The notes below the pieces were generated by a model. The model was given only the letters and a program-made list of their open reading frames with translations, had not been told where the DNA came from and ran no database searches. From assembly GCA_944407095.1 (NCBI GenBank), contig OX097180.1, positions 930,001 to 994,000 of the forward strand: DNA of 64,000 nt, given 5' to 3'. Origin of the DNA: Candidatus Enterousia intestinigallinarum (GTDB taxonomy: Bacteria > Pseudomonadota > Alphaproteobacteria > Rs-D84). How positions within the stretch are numbered: the first letter of the stretch is position 1; each line of letters begins with the position of its first letter. Both the position numbers and the translations under genes were made by a program. Below, one piece after another: positions 46,431 to 54,842 of the stretch.

Positions 46431-46778
46431 ATGTACGACAAAAATAATATTTTTGCAAAAATTCTGCGTGGCGAAGCACCATCAACAAAAATATATGAAG
46501 ACGATTATGCACTGGTATTTCAAAACATCGCACCGCGCGCAAAAACACATATTTTGGTTATACCAAAGGGTGATTATACCGACATTTATGATTTTACGGC
46601 CAATGCCCCCACCGAATTACAGGCCGGTTTCTGGGCGGCGGTGCGTAAAACGGTTGATTCGTTGGGACTGCGTGATAATTTCCGCACTGTTGCAAATACG
46701 GGTGCTGGTGCTGGACAAAGCGTTTTTCATTTCCATTTGCATATTATGAGTGATGAACGATTCAAGACGGACTTTTAA
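46431..46778 (+). CDS. HIT-family nucleotide hydrolase/transferase
   Basis: This 115-residue protein belongs to the histidine-triad superfamily, probably of the HinT branch that hydrolyses adenosine phosphoramidates. It begins with NIFAKILRGEAPSTKIYED. The catalytic triad is FHFHLHIM near 98-105. KTHILVIPK and NTGAGAGQSVFH are also typical. Its last codons overlap the DUF167 gene by 26 nt in another frame, so the two are probably co-translated. Confidence 0.93.
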   Translation: MYDKNNIFAKILRGEAPSTKIYEDDYALVFQNIAPRAKTHILVIPKGDYTDIYDFTANAPTELQAGFWAAVRKTVDSLGLRDNFRTVANTGAGAGQSVFHFHLHIMSDERFKTDF

Positions 46779-46983
46779 CGTTCGGGTAATACCGCGTGCA
46801 CGCAAAAATGGGGTAACCGTTGACGCGGACGGGACTTTGCGTGTGCACACAACCGCCGCGCCGGCCGACGGCGCGGCAAATGCAGCGGTAATAAAAATGC
46901 TGGCCGAACACTTTGACGTGCCGAAATCCAGCATAGAAATTATTCGTGGCGCAACCGCCAGGACAAAGGTCGTACGCCTTTAA
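46753..46983 (+). CDS. DUF167-family protein (YggU-like)
   Basis: The protein has 76 residues. The small alpha/beta family pattern is present: VRVIPRARKNGV, LRVHTTAAPADGAANAAVIKMLAEHF, and SSIEIIRGATARTKVVRL with the invariant KxxxP and GxxxRxK surroundings. The function of the family is unknown. ATG 46753 is chosen; a GTG one codon upstream is equally possible. It starts inside the HIT gene and its stop overlaps the stop of the converging LOG gene, so no room remains for a terminator. Confidence 0.88.
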   Translation: MNDSRRTFNVRVIPRARKNGVTVDADGTLRVHTTAAPADGAANAAVIKMLAEHFDVPKSSIEIIRGATARTKVVRL

Positions 46984-47531
46984 TATTCCATAATCTTTTT
47001 TATCAAATCATCGGGCGTGGATGCGCCGTGAATATTATAGTCGTGAATACTTTCGATAAATCCCTGGCGCTGCATATGTATAAACAGGCGTACAAACGGG
47101 ATCCAAAATCCCGATGTGTTCAAAAAGAACAGTGGCTTTTTTGATTCGCCGATTTGCTGCATCGTCATAATGTCGGTCAGTTCGTTCAATGTTCCGATTC
47201 CGCCCGGTAATATGATGAACGCGTCCGACAGTTCAAACATTTTCTGTTTGCGTTCGTTCACCCCGTCAACAATTTTAATGTCAACGCCGGTATGTACGGG
47301 TTCCTGTTTTTCAATAACGTTGTTTGTGGAAACACCGATTACGTGTCCCCCGGCGTCCAGCGCCGCCGTCGCCACCGTTCCCATCAGGCCGACGTCGCCC
47401 CCGCCAAACACCATACGGATATTGTTTCGTCCCAAAAATTCGCCAATCGTGGCCGCGTCGCGCGCGAATTGCGGATCCGTGCCAAACTGGTGACCGCAAT
47501 ATACCGCAATGGATTTCAGTTTCCCTGTCAT
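46980..47531 (-). CDS. LOG-family protein (TIGR00730, nucleotide phosphoribohydrolase-like)
   Basis: This 183-residue Rossmann-like protein has the family signature GGGDVGLMG (about 42-50) and PGGIGTLNELTDIMTMQQIG (about 109-128), which holds the PGGxGTxxE catalytic motif. Family members cleave nucleoside 5'-monophosphates such as cytokinin precursors, and others are lysine decarboxylase-like by name only. The substrate here is unknown. AAAGGAAAAAG stands before the ATG. It converges with DUF167, with stops overlapping by 4 nt. Confidence 0.92.
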   Translation of the reverse strand: MTGKLKSIAVYCGHQFGTDPQFARDAATIGEFLGRNNIRMVFGGGDVGLMGTVATAALDAGGHVIGVSTNNVIEKQEPVHTGVDIKIVDGVNERKQKMFELSDAFIILPGGIGTLNELTDIMTMQQIGESKKPLFFLNTSGFWIPFVRLFIHMQRQGFIESIHDYNIHGASTPDDLIKKIMEY

Positions 47532-47581
47532 AATTTCTTTTTCCTTTATTTTTGCGAATTATATCATAAAATGGCGTTGTT

Positions 47582-48580
47582 ATGAATCAAAAGTTTTTGA
47601 ATTTTATGCGCGGTATGGCGGGACAACGCCTGGCGGTGGCGGTCAGTGGCGGGGTTGATTCCGTATGCCTGTTGTGCTGGTTGGCGCAAATTGGCGCCGA
47701 TATAACGTGCCTGCACGTAAATCACGGATTGCGCGCAAATGCGGAAACAGAAACACAGTATGTGCGCGACTTATGCGCGCGCCTGGGCGTGCCGTGCCAA
47801 ATTTTCTATTGGACGGGGGAAAAACCAGCCACCGGGATTGAGGCCGCCGCCCGCACCGCGCGTTATCGTTTTATGACGGATTGGTGCCGTGAAAACAATA
47901 TGTATGCACTGCTGACCGCGCACCAGGCGGACGACCAGATTGAAACGTTTTTAATGAACCTGGGGCGGGGCAGCGGGTTATACGGACTGGCTGCGATGCG
48001 ACGTGTGTCCACACGTGACGGGGTACGGATTGTTCGTCCGTTGTTGGATGTGCCGCGTGCGGAATTAAAGAAATATTGTGACGATAACGAAATTAAATAT
48101 TTTATGGACGAAATGAACGATGACGCGCACTATACTCGTGTTCGAATTCGCCAGAATCGGCATTTGTTGTCTGAAAAACTGGGTATCAGCGATGCACGCA
48201 TTTTGTTGGCGGTGCAAAACCTGGGGCGGGTGCGTGACGCACTGGACGAACAAATCGCGCAAATGGTGGCGTCTGTTACAAATAATCGCCGTGCGGTATT
48301 TTCTGATTCTTTTCTGTTTGACCCGGCCCCCGATGTTAGATTAAAGTTGCTGGGGACATTGATTCAAAAAATAGGGGGGGACGAATATCAACCACGCTTG
48401 AATTCATTATCAAATGCACTAGATAAATTGACACACGATTGCAAATTTACACTGGGGCATTGTACAATTCGACGCCTGGGGGATAGAATTTTAATCGTGC
48501 CCGAGGGTTCAAAAACAAGCTTTAGGACAAGATATGGAAAACAAAAATCAAAATCTGAACAGCAAATCAAAAAAGAATAA
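47582..48580 (+). CDS. tilS: tRNA(Ile)-lysidine synthase
   Basis: TilS adds lysine to C34 of tRNA-Ile(CAU), changing its identity to read AUA. The 332 residues contain the PP-loop SGGVDSVCLL (about 21-30), CLHVNHGLR, and the substrate region TAHQADDQIETFLMNLGRGSGLYGLAAM (about 115-142). A shorter C-terminal part follows. No ribosome site is evident. The gene ends 47 nt inside ftsH in another frame, an unusually long overlap. The tilS-ftsH order is widely conserved. Confidence 0.95.
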   Translation: MNQKFLNFMRGMAGQRLAVAVSGGVDSVCLLCWLAQIGADITCLHVNHGLRANAETETQYVRDLCARLGVPCQIFYWTGEKPATGIEAAARTARYRFMTDWCRENNMYALLTAHQADDQIETFLMNLGRGSGLYGLAAMRRVSTRDGVRIVRPLLDVPRAELKKYCDDNEIKYFMDEMNDDAHYTRVRIRQNRHLLSEKLGISDARILLAVQNLGRVRDALDEQIAQMVASVTNNRRAVFSDSFLFDPAPDVRLKLLGTLIQKIGGDEYQPRLNSLSNALDKLTHDCKFTLGHCTIRRLGDRILIVPEGSKTSFRTRYGKQKSKSEQQIKKE

Positions 48581-50447
48581 TTTTTTTCGTCGCGGTGATT
48601 CTGGGAACCTTTTTCTGATTATATTTGCGGCGTTGTTTGTTGCGGTTATGGTGCGTTCTTTTATGAGTATTGGAACGACGCCTGCATTGTTGCCAAACGG
48701 CACACCAGCACCAGAACCGATTGAACTGACTTTTTCTGATGTGTTGCGTCGTGCGCCAGAAATTCAGACAATGGAAATTCGTGGAAACGATGCGTCTGGC
48801 ACATTGACGGACGGTACACCATATACCGCGACAATCACATACGATCCAGAATTGTTGAGCCAGATTGCCGAAAACGGTGCGACAATTTCAATCGATACGT
48901 CCAAGACGTGGGTTGACTATTTGGGGACGTGGGTTCCGATTTTAATGGGACTGTTCTTTATATGGTGGATATTCCGCGGTTTTAAGGGCGGTGCTGCCGG
49001 CATCAGCCGCAGTTTGGCGCAATCAAATCCGACAAAAATTACAACCGGAAAAACTAAAACCACGTTCAAGGATGTCGCTGGCATAGATTCTGAAAAACAG
49101 GAACTGATGGAAATAGTTGATTTCTTGAAAGACGGCAAAAAATTCCGCGATGTTGGTGCGCGTGTGCCACGCGGGATATTACTGTCGGGCGAGCCAGGAA
49201 CCGGTAAAACTCTATTGGCACGTGCCATTGCGGGCGAAGCGAACGTTCCGTTTTTTGCCGCATCGGGCAGTGATTTTTCCGGCATTATCGTTGGATTGGG
49301 TGTTGCCAAGATAAAGGAAATCTTTGAAATGGCCAAACGCAACGCGCCGTGCATACTGTTCATTGATGAAATAGATGCCATTGGCCAGCGTCGCAGTACG
49401 CATTCCTATAACGATCAGGACAGGGAACAGACCCTGAATCAGTTGTTGATTGAAATGGACGGATTTTCGAACGATACTGGAATTATCGTTATTGGTGCAA
49501 CAAACCGTGCGGATATGTTGGATCCGGCATTGTTGCGTCCCGGTCGCTTTGACCGCCAGGTTTATATTGAATTGCCTGATTTGTCGGGTCGCCGCGAAAT
49601 TCTGGATTTGTATGCTAAAAAATTAAAGGTTGGCAGTGACGTAAATCTGCAGGATTTGGCACGCGGCACAACCGGATTTTCTGGGGCTGATTTGGAAAAC
49701 CTGTTGAACGAAGCGGCATTGCACGCCGTGCGCAACGGTCGTGCCGAAATCGCCCAACCCGACGTGGAAGAGGCGCGTGATAAAATCCTGATGGGCCCGC
49801 GCAAAGTTCGTAAAATGCGCCCCGAAGATATAAAATTGACCGCCTATCACGAGGCCGGCCACGCATTTGTCAGCATAATGTACGCCGATATTACCGACCC
49901 AATACACAAGGCGACAATTATCCCACGTGGTCGTGCATTGGGTATGGTGCAGCACCTGCCCATTGACGACAAGGTTTCAATGACCATTGCCGAGGTTCGC
50001 GCCAATCTGGCCATTGCGTTGGCTGGGCGTGCCGCCGAAGAAATCTTTTTCGGTGCGGATAAAATAACCACCGGCGCGGAAAGTGACATCGCGATGGCGA
50101 CACGCCTGGCGCGTTATTCCATAACGACGGCGGGACTGTCACCAAAACTGGGACTGGCCGCAATAAACCAGGTGAATAGTTTCGGTACGCGCAGCGCGTT
50201 GGAAAATGCGTCTGAAAAAACCGCCGAACTGGTCGATGCCGAGGTTCGCGCCTGGTTGGATTCCGCGCACGCGGATGCAACAAAATTGTTGTCTAAAAAC
50301 AAGGAAACGGTTCGCAAATTGGCCGAAGAATTGTTGGCGCGTGAAACCCTGACTGGTGACGAAATAAAGGAAATTGTTTCCGGCAAAAAATCCAAAAAAA
50401 CGGCAAAGACCACAACCAAAAAGACGCAAAAAAATGCCACAAAATAA
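48534..50447 (+). CDS. ftsH: ATP-dependent zinc metalloprotease FtsH
   Basis: FtsH is a hexameric membrane protease that degrades unassembled membrane proteins and short-lived regulators. Residues about 22-42 and 122-142 are transmembrane helices flanking a periplasmic domain. The AAA+ module has Walker A GEPGTGKT (about 222), DEIDAIGQRR (Walker B) and the SRH ATNRADMLDPALLRPGRFDR. The zinc motif is HEAGH (about 438), and a later acidic ligand follows. At 637 residues it is full length, with a lysine-rich tail. AGGACAAGAT precedes the ATG within tilS. The end overlaps the MBL gene by 14 nt. Confidence 0.97.
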   Translation: MENKNQNLNSKSKKNNFFRRGDSGNLFLIIFAALFVAVMVRSFMSIGTTPALLPNGTPAPEPIELTFSDVLRRAPEIQTMEIRGNDASGTLTDGTPYTATITYDPELLSQIAENGATISIDTSKTWVDYLGTWVPILMGLFFIWWIFRGFKGGAAGISRSLAQSNPTKITTGKTKTTFKDVAGIDSEKQELMEIVDFLKDGKKFRDVGARVPRGILLSGEPGTGKTLLARAIAGEANVPFFAASGSDFSGIIVGLGVAKIKEIFEMAKRNAPCILFIDEIDAIGQRRSTHSYNDQDREQTLNQLLIEMDGFSNDTGIIVIGATNRADMLDPALLRPGRFDRQVYIELPDLSGRREILDLYAKKLKVGSDVNLQDLARGTTGFSGADLENLLNEAALHAVRNGRAEIAQPDVEEARDKILMGPRKVRKMRPEDIKLTAYHEAGHAFVSIMYADITDPIHKATIIPRGRALGMVQHLPIDDKVSMTIAEVRANLAIALAGRAAEEIFFGADKITTGAESDIAMATRLARYSITTAGLSPKLGLAAINQVNSFGTRSALENASEKTAELVDAEVRAWLDSAHADATKLLSKNKETVRKLAEELLARETLTGDEIKEIVSGKKSKKTAKTTTKKTQKNATK

Positions 50448-51081
50448 CGATGCGCCAAATTTTGAAATACTGCATATGCCGCCCGAAAACACCAATTCAC
50501 TGTTGGTGACACGCGGCGGTGATGCGGTGATTTTTGATGCGTGGGGCAACGCGGTTGACTGGGAACGATTGCTGGAATCGCGCGGATTGCGACTGCGTGC
50601 GATTTATTCAACGCACGGGCACGGTGATCATATTTCCGCCGCGCCAACGTTGGCGGAAAAGTATGATGTGCCGTGGTACCTGAACGCCGAAGATAACGAT
50701 TTGATTTCCTGGTCTAACAATTTGTTAAACTATTTCGGATTGCCGCAATTTGAACGTGATTTCAAACGCCCAGTTGATATCTGTGCGGGAACGATTGACG
50801 TACTGCCCGGTGTCACGGTTGAAGTAATAGAATCGCCCGGACATACGCCGGGTGGGGTTATGTACTACTTTCCGGACTTTGGTATTTTAATGACCGGCGA
50901 CACGTTGTTTCGTGACGGGTTTGGTCGCTATGATTTGCCCGGTGGTGACGCTAATGCACTGTGGCAGTCAATTTCAAAAATATATGAAATGAATTTGCCA
51001 GATGAAACGTATGTTGTGCACGGTCACGGTGTAGATTCAACAATAGAAATCCTGAAGCGTGAAAATCCATATTTTAAGTAA
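50434..51081 (+). CDS. Metallo-beta-lactamase-fold hydrolase
   Basis: The protein has 215 residues of the MBL superfamily, of the glyoxalase II-like short type. The metal motif is STHGHGDH (about 59-66). Further ligands are in ESPGHTPGGVMY (about 130) and TGDTLFRDGFGRYDLPGG (about 152-168); VVHGHG (about 195) completes the site. Related small enzymes hydrolyse S-lactoylglutathione or persulfides; the substrate here cannot be told. It starts inside ftsH (14-nt overlap) and converges with prmC. Confidence 0.9.
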   Translation: MPQNNDAPNFEILHMPPENTNSLLVTRGGDAVIFDAWGNAVDWERLLESRGLRLRAIYSTHGHGDHISAAPTLAEKYDVPWYLNAEDNDLISWSNNLLNYFGLPQFERDFKRPVDICAGTIDVLPGVTVEVIESPGHTPGGVMYYFPDFGILMTGDTLFRDGFGRYDLPGGDANALWQSISKIYEMNLPDETYVVHGHGVDSTIEILKRENPYFK

Positions 51082-51083
51082 GT

Positions 51084-51854
51084 TTAGACGGAAAAAACAA
51101 TAACCCGTTCAATACCGGATAAATCTTTTTCGGTACGGTCAAAGTGCCAACCGTGTTTTTCAAATATTTCACGGACGCGTGCACCCATATCAATCCCGAT
51201 TTCCAAATAAATTTTACCGCCGCGCCGAATCCATTTGCGCGAATTTTTTGCGATTGATTTATATGCCGCATATCCGTTGTCGTTCGCATACAAGGCGCGT
51301 TTTGGGTCGTGCTGTGCGCCGGCATCAACACGCATATCACCCGCCGCAATATATGGCGGATTTGAAACAATTACATCAAAAGTATTTTTTTCAAATGCGT
51401 TTGGATTATTGAAACTTTTTCTGACTATATGGATTTTATCTGTTAAATTTAATTGTCGCACATTTCGGCGTGCCACGCGCAGTGCACCGTGCGATACATC
51501 AATTCCAACCCCCTGGGCGCCCGGAATGTTTTTGACCAGCGACGCAATAATGCACCCGGTTCCGGTGCCTATATCCAAAATATTTGGATGTTTGCCGCCA
51601 CAATCAGATATTACTGCTGCAACCAACGTTTCTGTGTCTGGGCGTGGGTCCAATGTATGACGATTAGTATAGAATTTCAGCCCATAAAACCATTTTTGAT
51701 GTATTATTTTTGCCACCGGCACGCCACGTCGCAATGCGCGCGCCATACGCCATACGGCCAGGCGTGAAAATTTTTTCGTATTTTCAGTAATAACCCGCGC
51801 ATCGTGGGCATTGCCCGCGCGTGCCAGAATTTCAAATGCTTGATTTATTTGCAT
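51084..51854 (-). CDS. prmC: Peptide chain release factor N5-glutamine methyltransferase
   Basis: PrmC methylates the GGQ glutamine of release factors RF1 and RF2. The 256 residues have an N-terminal helical domain, the LDPRPDTETL segment before the SAM domain, motif I ILDIGTGTGCI (about 100-110), and the substrate motif VSNPPYIA (NPPY near 163). GGKIYLEIG follows. Its start region overlaps the promoter of the divergent M23 gene. Confidence 0.95.
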   Translation of the reverse strand: MQINQAFEILARAGNAHDARVITENTKKFSRLAVWRMARALRRGVPVAKIIHQKWFYGLKFYTNRHTLDPRPDTETLVAAVISDCGGKHPNILDIGTGTGCIIASLVKNIPGAQGVGIDVSHGALRVARRNVRQLNLTDKIHIVRKSFNNPNAFEKNTFDVIVSNPPYIAAGDMRVDAGAQHDPKRALYANDNGYAAYKSIAKNSRKWIRRGGKIYLEIGIDMGARVREIFEKHGWHFDRTEKDLSGIERVIVFSV

Positions 51855-51868
51855 AAAGCCATTATAAT
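51840..51868 (+). promoter_or_regulatory. Promoter giving a probably leaderless M23 mRNA
   Basis: TTGATT (51840-51845), a 17-nt spacer and TATAAT (51863-51868) are followed after 7 nt by the ATG. No ribosome site can fit, so the message would begin at the start codon. It overlaps the prmC 5' end. Confidence 0.8.
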
Positions 51869-51875
51869 CGCCGGT

Positions 51876-53132
51876 ATGGAAAAAGCAAAAAATATTCTGA
51901 ATATAAACAATATTGCCCGTGCGGTAATTTGTTTGGCATTGATATTGGTGATAGTGGTGATTGTGCTGATATGCACACGACCGCGTGGTGGTGACGGTTC
52001 CGCAACGGGGGATGAATATCGGTCGGTTGTTGTGGTTGCATCTGGCGATACATTGTCAAAATTATTGACAGACCAGGGTTTTTCCAATGCTCAGGTTTTA
52101 GAAATAGCCAAAGTTTTGAAATCTGACGCAAATATAACCAGTTTGCGTGCCGACAGTGATAAAATAGAATTTGTACGCGACGCCGCTGATGCGCCCGTAT
52201 CAAAGATAGTAATAATTCCATCCCCCTGGCGCCAGGTTGAAATAACCTGTAACCCGGACGGGGCGTGGGTTTGCCAAACGGTGGATATTACCCCGGACAA
52301 GCGTGTTGTTTATCGTGGTGGTGAGATTTTGGACGGGGACAGTTTTTATCTGGCCGGTGCCCGTGCGGGTATTCCCGACGGTATTTTGGCCGAGGTTTAT
52401 GACCTGTTGGCGTTTGAAATGGACTTTGAACGTGATGTTCGTGCCGGTCAGAAGTTTTCCGTATTATTCGAAGAAAACTATGCTGATGGTAAAAAGGTTG
52501 ACAATGGTCGTGTTTTGGCCGTTCAGTTCGAAGCATTGCGTGGCAATGTCAAAATGTACCGTTTCAAGACGGCCGACGGCAAAACCGGATACTATGATGA
52601 AAATGGTAATGGGGCAATTAAATCGTTGAAGCGTACCCCAATAAATAATGCCAAGGTTACCAGCAGTTTTTCCACCAGTCGCAAACATCCCGTTTTGGGA
52701 TATACCCGTGCACACAAGGGGGTTGATTTCCGCGCATCAACCGGAACACCGATTCCGTCCGCTGGTGCGGGTCGTGTTGTTGCCCGTGGATATAACAGTG
52801 GTCACGGCAATTACATAAAGATACGCCATAATGCATCATATGAAACACTGTATGCGCATATGTCGCGCTTTGCCAAGGGGGTTGTTGTCGGTACAACGGT
52901 AAAACAGGGGCAGACAATCGGATACGTTGGTTCAACGGGTCTGTCCACCGGGCCGCATTTGCATTATGAAATTATCAAGGACGGCAAACACGTCAATCCG
53001 ATGACTGTAAAATTGCCGGCAATCAGCAATCTGGGTAAAGCGGACAAGGAAAAATTCCTGGAATATCGCAAAACATTGGATTCTGGTATAGAACAGTTGT
53101 CCAAACATCCGGATTGGTTTATCCAGTTATAA
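51876..53132 (+). CDS. M23-family murein endopeptidase (MepM/NlpD-like layout)
   Basis: The protein has 418 residues. A transmembrane anchor (about 13-35) precedes a LysM/OapA-like region (VVASGDTLSKLLTDQGFS, about 50-68). A central beta domain is followed by a LytM peptidase domain (about 275-380). Its zinc ligands are in HKGVDF (His and Asp) and GPHLHYE (the HxH). With all ligands present it is probably active as a DD-endopeptidase on cross-links, unlike degenerate activators. ATG 51876 is set by the promoter. It ends in a bidirectional terminator. Confidence 0.93.
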   Translation: MEKAKNILNINNIARAVICLALILVIVVIVLICTRPRGGDGSATGDEYRSVVVVASGDTLSKLLTDQGFSNAQVLEIAKVLKSDANITSLRADSDKIEFVRDAADAPVSKIVIIPSPWRQVEITCNPDGAWVCQTVDITPDKRVVYRGGEILDGDSFYLAGARAGIPDGILAEVYDLLAFEMDFERDVRAGQKFSVLFEENYADGKKVDNGRVLAVQFEALRGNVKMYRFKTADGKTGYYDENGNGAIKSLKRTPINNAKVTSSFSTSRKHPVLGYTRAHKGVDFRASTGTPIPSAGAGRVVARGYNSGHGNYIKIRHNASYETLYAHMSRFAKGVVVGTTVKQGQTIGYVGSTGLSTGPHLHYEIIKDGKHVNPMTVKLPAISNLGKADKEKFLEYRKTLDSGIEQLSKHPDWFIQL

Positions 53133-53134
53133 TG

Positions 53135-53163
53135 AATAAAACGGGCGCAAAGCCCGTTTTATT
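53135..53163. terminator. Bidirectional terminator between M23 and alkyltransferase genes
   Basis: AATAAAACGGGC and GCCCGTTTTATT form a 12-bp stem around GCAAA, overlapping the alkyltransferase stop. Confidence 0.92.
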
Positions 53164-53452
53164 TTTGTTCAGATTGTAATAATCGTATTTTTTCTGCAAT
53201 ACCGCCGGGCGCCGAATATCCGCCAAGTTTTCCATCCGTACGCACAACGCGATGACACGGTATATACGGTGGACAGGGATTTTTCCCAACCGCATTTGCA
53301 ACCGCGCGAACGGCGTTCGGGTGTCCCGCCATTTCGGCCAGTTCGGTGTATGTTCGCACTTGTCCCCGTGGAATACGCAACAGTGCACGCCACACATCGT
53401 GTTGAAACGCTGTTCCGGGCAGTTTGTCTATGTCTGAATCTGTAATAATCAT
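53159..53452 (-). CDS. Methylated-DNA-[protein]-cysteine S-methyltransferase (DNA-binding domain form)
   Basis: This suicide repair enzyme transfers alkyl groups from O6-alkylguanine to its own cysteine. The active site PCHRVV follows NPCPPYIP, and FQHDVWRALLRIPRGQVRTY begins the wHTH domain; GKLGGYSAPGGIAEK is the conserved tail. At 97 residues it holds only the C-terminal domain; the N-terminal ribonuclease-like domain of Ogt is missing. This form occurs in ATL proteins too, but those lack the cysteine, which is present here. An in-frame TTG at 53479 would add nine residues. No ribosome site settles the choice. Confidence 0.9.
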   Translation of the reverse strand: MIITDSDIDKLPGTAFQHDVWRALLRIPRGQVRTYTELAEMAGHPNAVRAVANAVGKNPCPPYIPCHRVVRTDGKLGGYSAPGGIAEKIRLLQSEQK

Positions 53453-53572
53453 ATTGGTATTATAAACGATTTTTTTCAAACATCAAACAAAGGAAAATGT
53501 TCTCCTGTCAATGGGTTGAATAAAGTATCAATATATTCATATTGTAATATCCTTATGAATCGGAGAGGGAAA

Positions 53573-53875
53573 ATGCAAAAAATGAATTTAGCAATGTGGT
53601 GCAGTATGGATTATCTGGCCAAGAAAATGAAGTTATCTTGTTCGGGTCTGGCGGTCAGGGGCGGCCTGAATGCGACAACATTTAATAAAAGCAAGCGCGC
53701 GTCAAAATATGGCCAGCCACGTTGGTTGTCTATGGAAACGATATTCAAGATTTTGAAATCGTCCCACACCAGTGTTATGGAATATGCGGCGATTTTACAA
53801 ATGCTGATGGATTCCATAGATGACCCGGATGCCAATGGTGTACAAAATACATCGCACGATAAAAATATAAAATAA
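53573..53875 (+). CDS. Small HTH protein, paralogue of the one at 28144
   Basis: The protein has 100 residues. It shares the S24-repressor-like HTH order with the 28144 protein: a start with W and YLAKKMKLSCSGLAVRGGLNATTFNKSKR, then PRWLSMETIFKILKSSHTS. The C-terminal peptidase domain is again absent; it ends in a short polar tail. CGGAGAGGG before ATG 53573 is a good ribosome site. It is next to accessory genes (Cys-rich proteins, reverse transcriptase remnant), so it may be left from a mobile element or act as a regulator of that block. No target is known. Confidence 0.83.
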   Translation: MQKMNLAMWCSMDYLAKKMKLSCSGLAVRGGLNATTFNKSKRASKYGQPRWLSMETIFKILKSSHTSVMEYAAILQMLMDSIDDPDANGVQNTSHDKNIK

Positions 53876-53942
53876 CATACAGTTTTTTATATAAAAAGGC
53901 CCATAACATACGGACTATTGTGTATTTTTTTGCAAATAAAAA

Positions 53943-54020
53943 TGCCGAAAATAAAGGGCCGTTTATTTTCAACGCTTATTTAATTACATTTTATCTCAAT
54001 TTCTGCGTATGTGTCAATCA
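53943..54020. promoter_or_regulatory. Hairpin-rich upstream region of the Cys-rich gene at 54113
   Basis: GAAAATAAA (53947-53955) and TTTATTTTC (53962-53970) form a perfect 9-bp stem around GGGCCG. GGCCGTTTA (53957-53965) can instead pair with TAAACGGCC (54037-54045), so the folds exclude each other. Parts of the segment (GCCGAAAA, TTTATTTTC, ATTTTATC, GTCAAT) recur in the same order at 59613-59692, before another Cys-rich gene. On the minus strand the hairpin could also act as a terminator (ATTTTTATTT follows). Confidence 0.45.
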
Positions 54021-54112
54021 TAAAATATGTCGAATCTAAACGGCCATTTGCATTCAGCCAAACCCAGCGAATTGCATCAATGCATAATGGCCCAGCAACA
54101 GGGGAAACAATA

Positions 54113-54547
54113 ATGTATTTTTCAAAGGGCATATTTTTATTGGGTATAACAATCGCACTTTGCACACCGGCCTCTGCCGTTACTAAATGCGTAAAACTGT
54201 CATCATCAACAACGTGTTCGTATGGTAACCCCGGGGGTTATGTTGTTGACTGGACATCAAATTGTACATCCAGTGGGACAAGTGTTGCAATAAGTGGCAT
54301 AAGCCAATGTTCCAGCACAAGTGGCAGTTTAGTTGGCCAGAAAGCGACGGCTTTGAAAATTAGTGGCGGTACTGGTGACAAGTATTGCTGGTGTAAAATG
54401 GTTTCACCGGCCGTGTCGTCTTGGGTTTTCATCTCCGCCAACGGATCAGCGATTGATTGTGCCTACTATTGCGCGATCACCTGTGCGTCCTCCGCAGCGG
54501 CCAGTGCGTCTTTCCGGTCCGCGTTGTTTAGTGGACTATCTGACTAA
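54113..54547 (+). CDS. Secreted Cys/Ser-rich protein
   Basis: The protein has 144 residues. A signal peptide (MYFSKGIFLLGITIALCTPASA) precedes a mature part rich in Ser, Gly and Cys, with KYCWCKM near the middle and CAYYCAITCASSAAA near the end; there are about ten cysteines. No family recognised. AGGGGAAAC precedes ATG 54113. It is 12 nt upstream of another secreted protein and 300 nt upstream of the reverse transcriptase remnant. It may be part of the cargo of a former mobile element. The CAxxC spacing suggests disulfide bonding. Confidence 0.72.
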   Translation: MYFSKGIFLLGITIALCTPASAVTKCVKLSSSTTCSYGNPGGYVVDWTSNCTSSGTSVAISGISQCSSTSGSLVGQKATALKISGGTGDKYCWCKMVSPAVSSWVFISANGSAIDCAYYCAITCASSAAASASFRSALFSGLSD

Positions 54548-54559
54548 ACGGGGGCGAAT

Positions 54560-54838
54560 ATGAAACGCATATTTATTTTTGTACTAGCGATTGTGCCGAT
54601 TGGCGCATTTGCCGCCGCGCCGTCTACTTCGTGTCCCGCTGGATACGTTGCGGTTGTGGAATCGTATATGGAAATCGCGGACAGCACGTGTCCCAGTGGA
54701 TATACATCCGCCGGTACGGCGGACAGTTGTCTGATTTCATCACCGGCCGGTTCGTGTATTATGTATGCACCAACCGGTGTAACTTATACCGACAGCAGTG
54801 GTTCATATGAATTTACATCCGCCTGTCCATTGGAATAG
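54560..54838 (+). CDS. Small secreted protein with CP/TYTDSSG tail
   Basis: The protein has 92 residues with a signal peptide (about 1-19, ending AFAA). The mature part includes two CPxGY units (CPAGYVAVVES and CPSGYTSAGT) and a tail (PTGVTYTDSSGSYEFTSACP) that resembles the C-terminal module of the proteins at 30825 and 59742. It is probably surface-exposed or secreted. GGGGGCGAAT stands before the ATG. It directly precedes the reverse transcriptase remnant; variable proteins of diversity-generating retroelements lie in that position, but no template repeat was found. Confidence 0.75.
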   Translation: MKRIFIFVLAIVPIGAFAAAPSTSCPAGYVAVVESYMEIADSTCPSGYTSAGTADSCLISSPAGSCIMYAPTGVTYTDSSGSYEFTSACPLE

Positions 54839-54842
54839 GTAA

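Noticed and set aside
53980-54165. 61-codon minus-strand ORF upstream of and overlapping the 54113 gene
   Set aside because: The translation (VSPVAGPLCIDAIRWVW then STYFMIDTYAEIEI) looks somewhat protein-like and a hairpin follows its stop, but it has no ribosome site, overlaps a better-supported gene, and no family is recognised. Kept only as a possible gene-end remnant.
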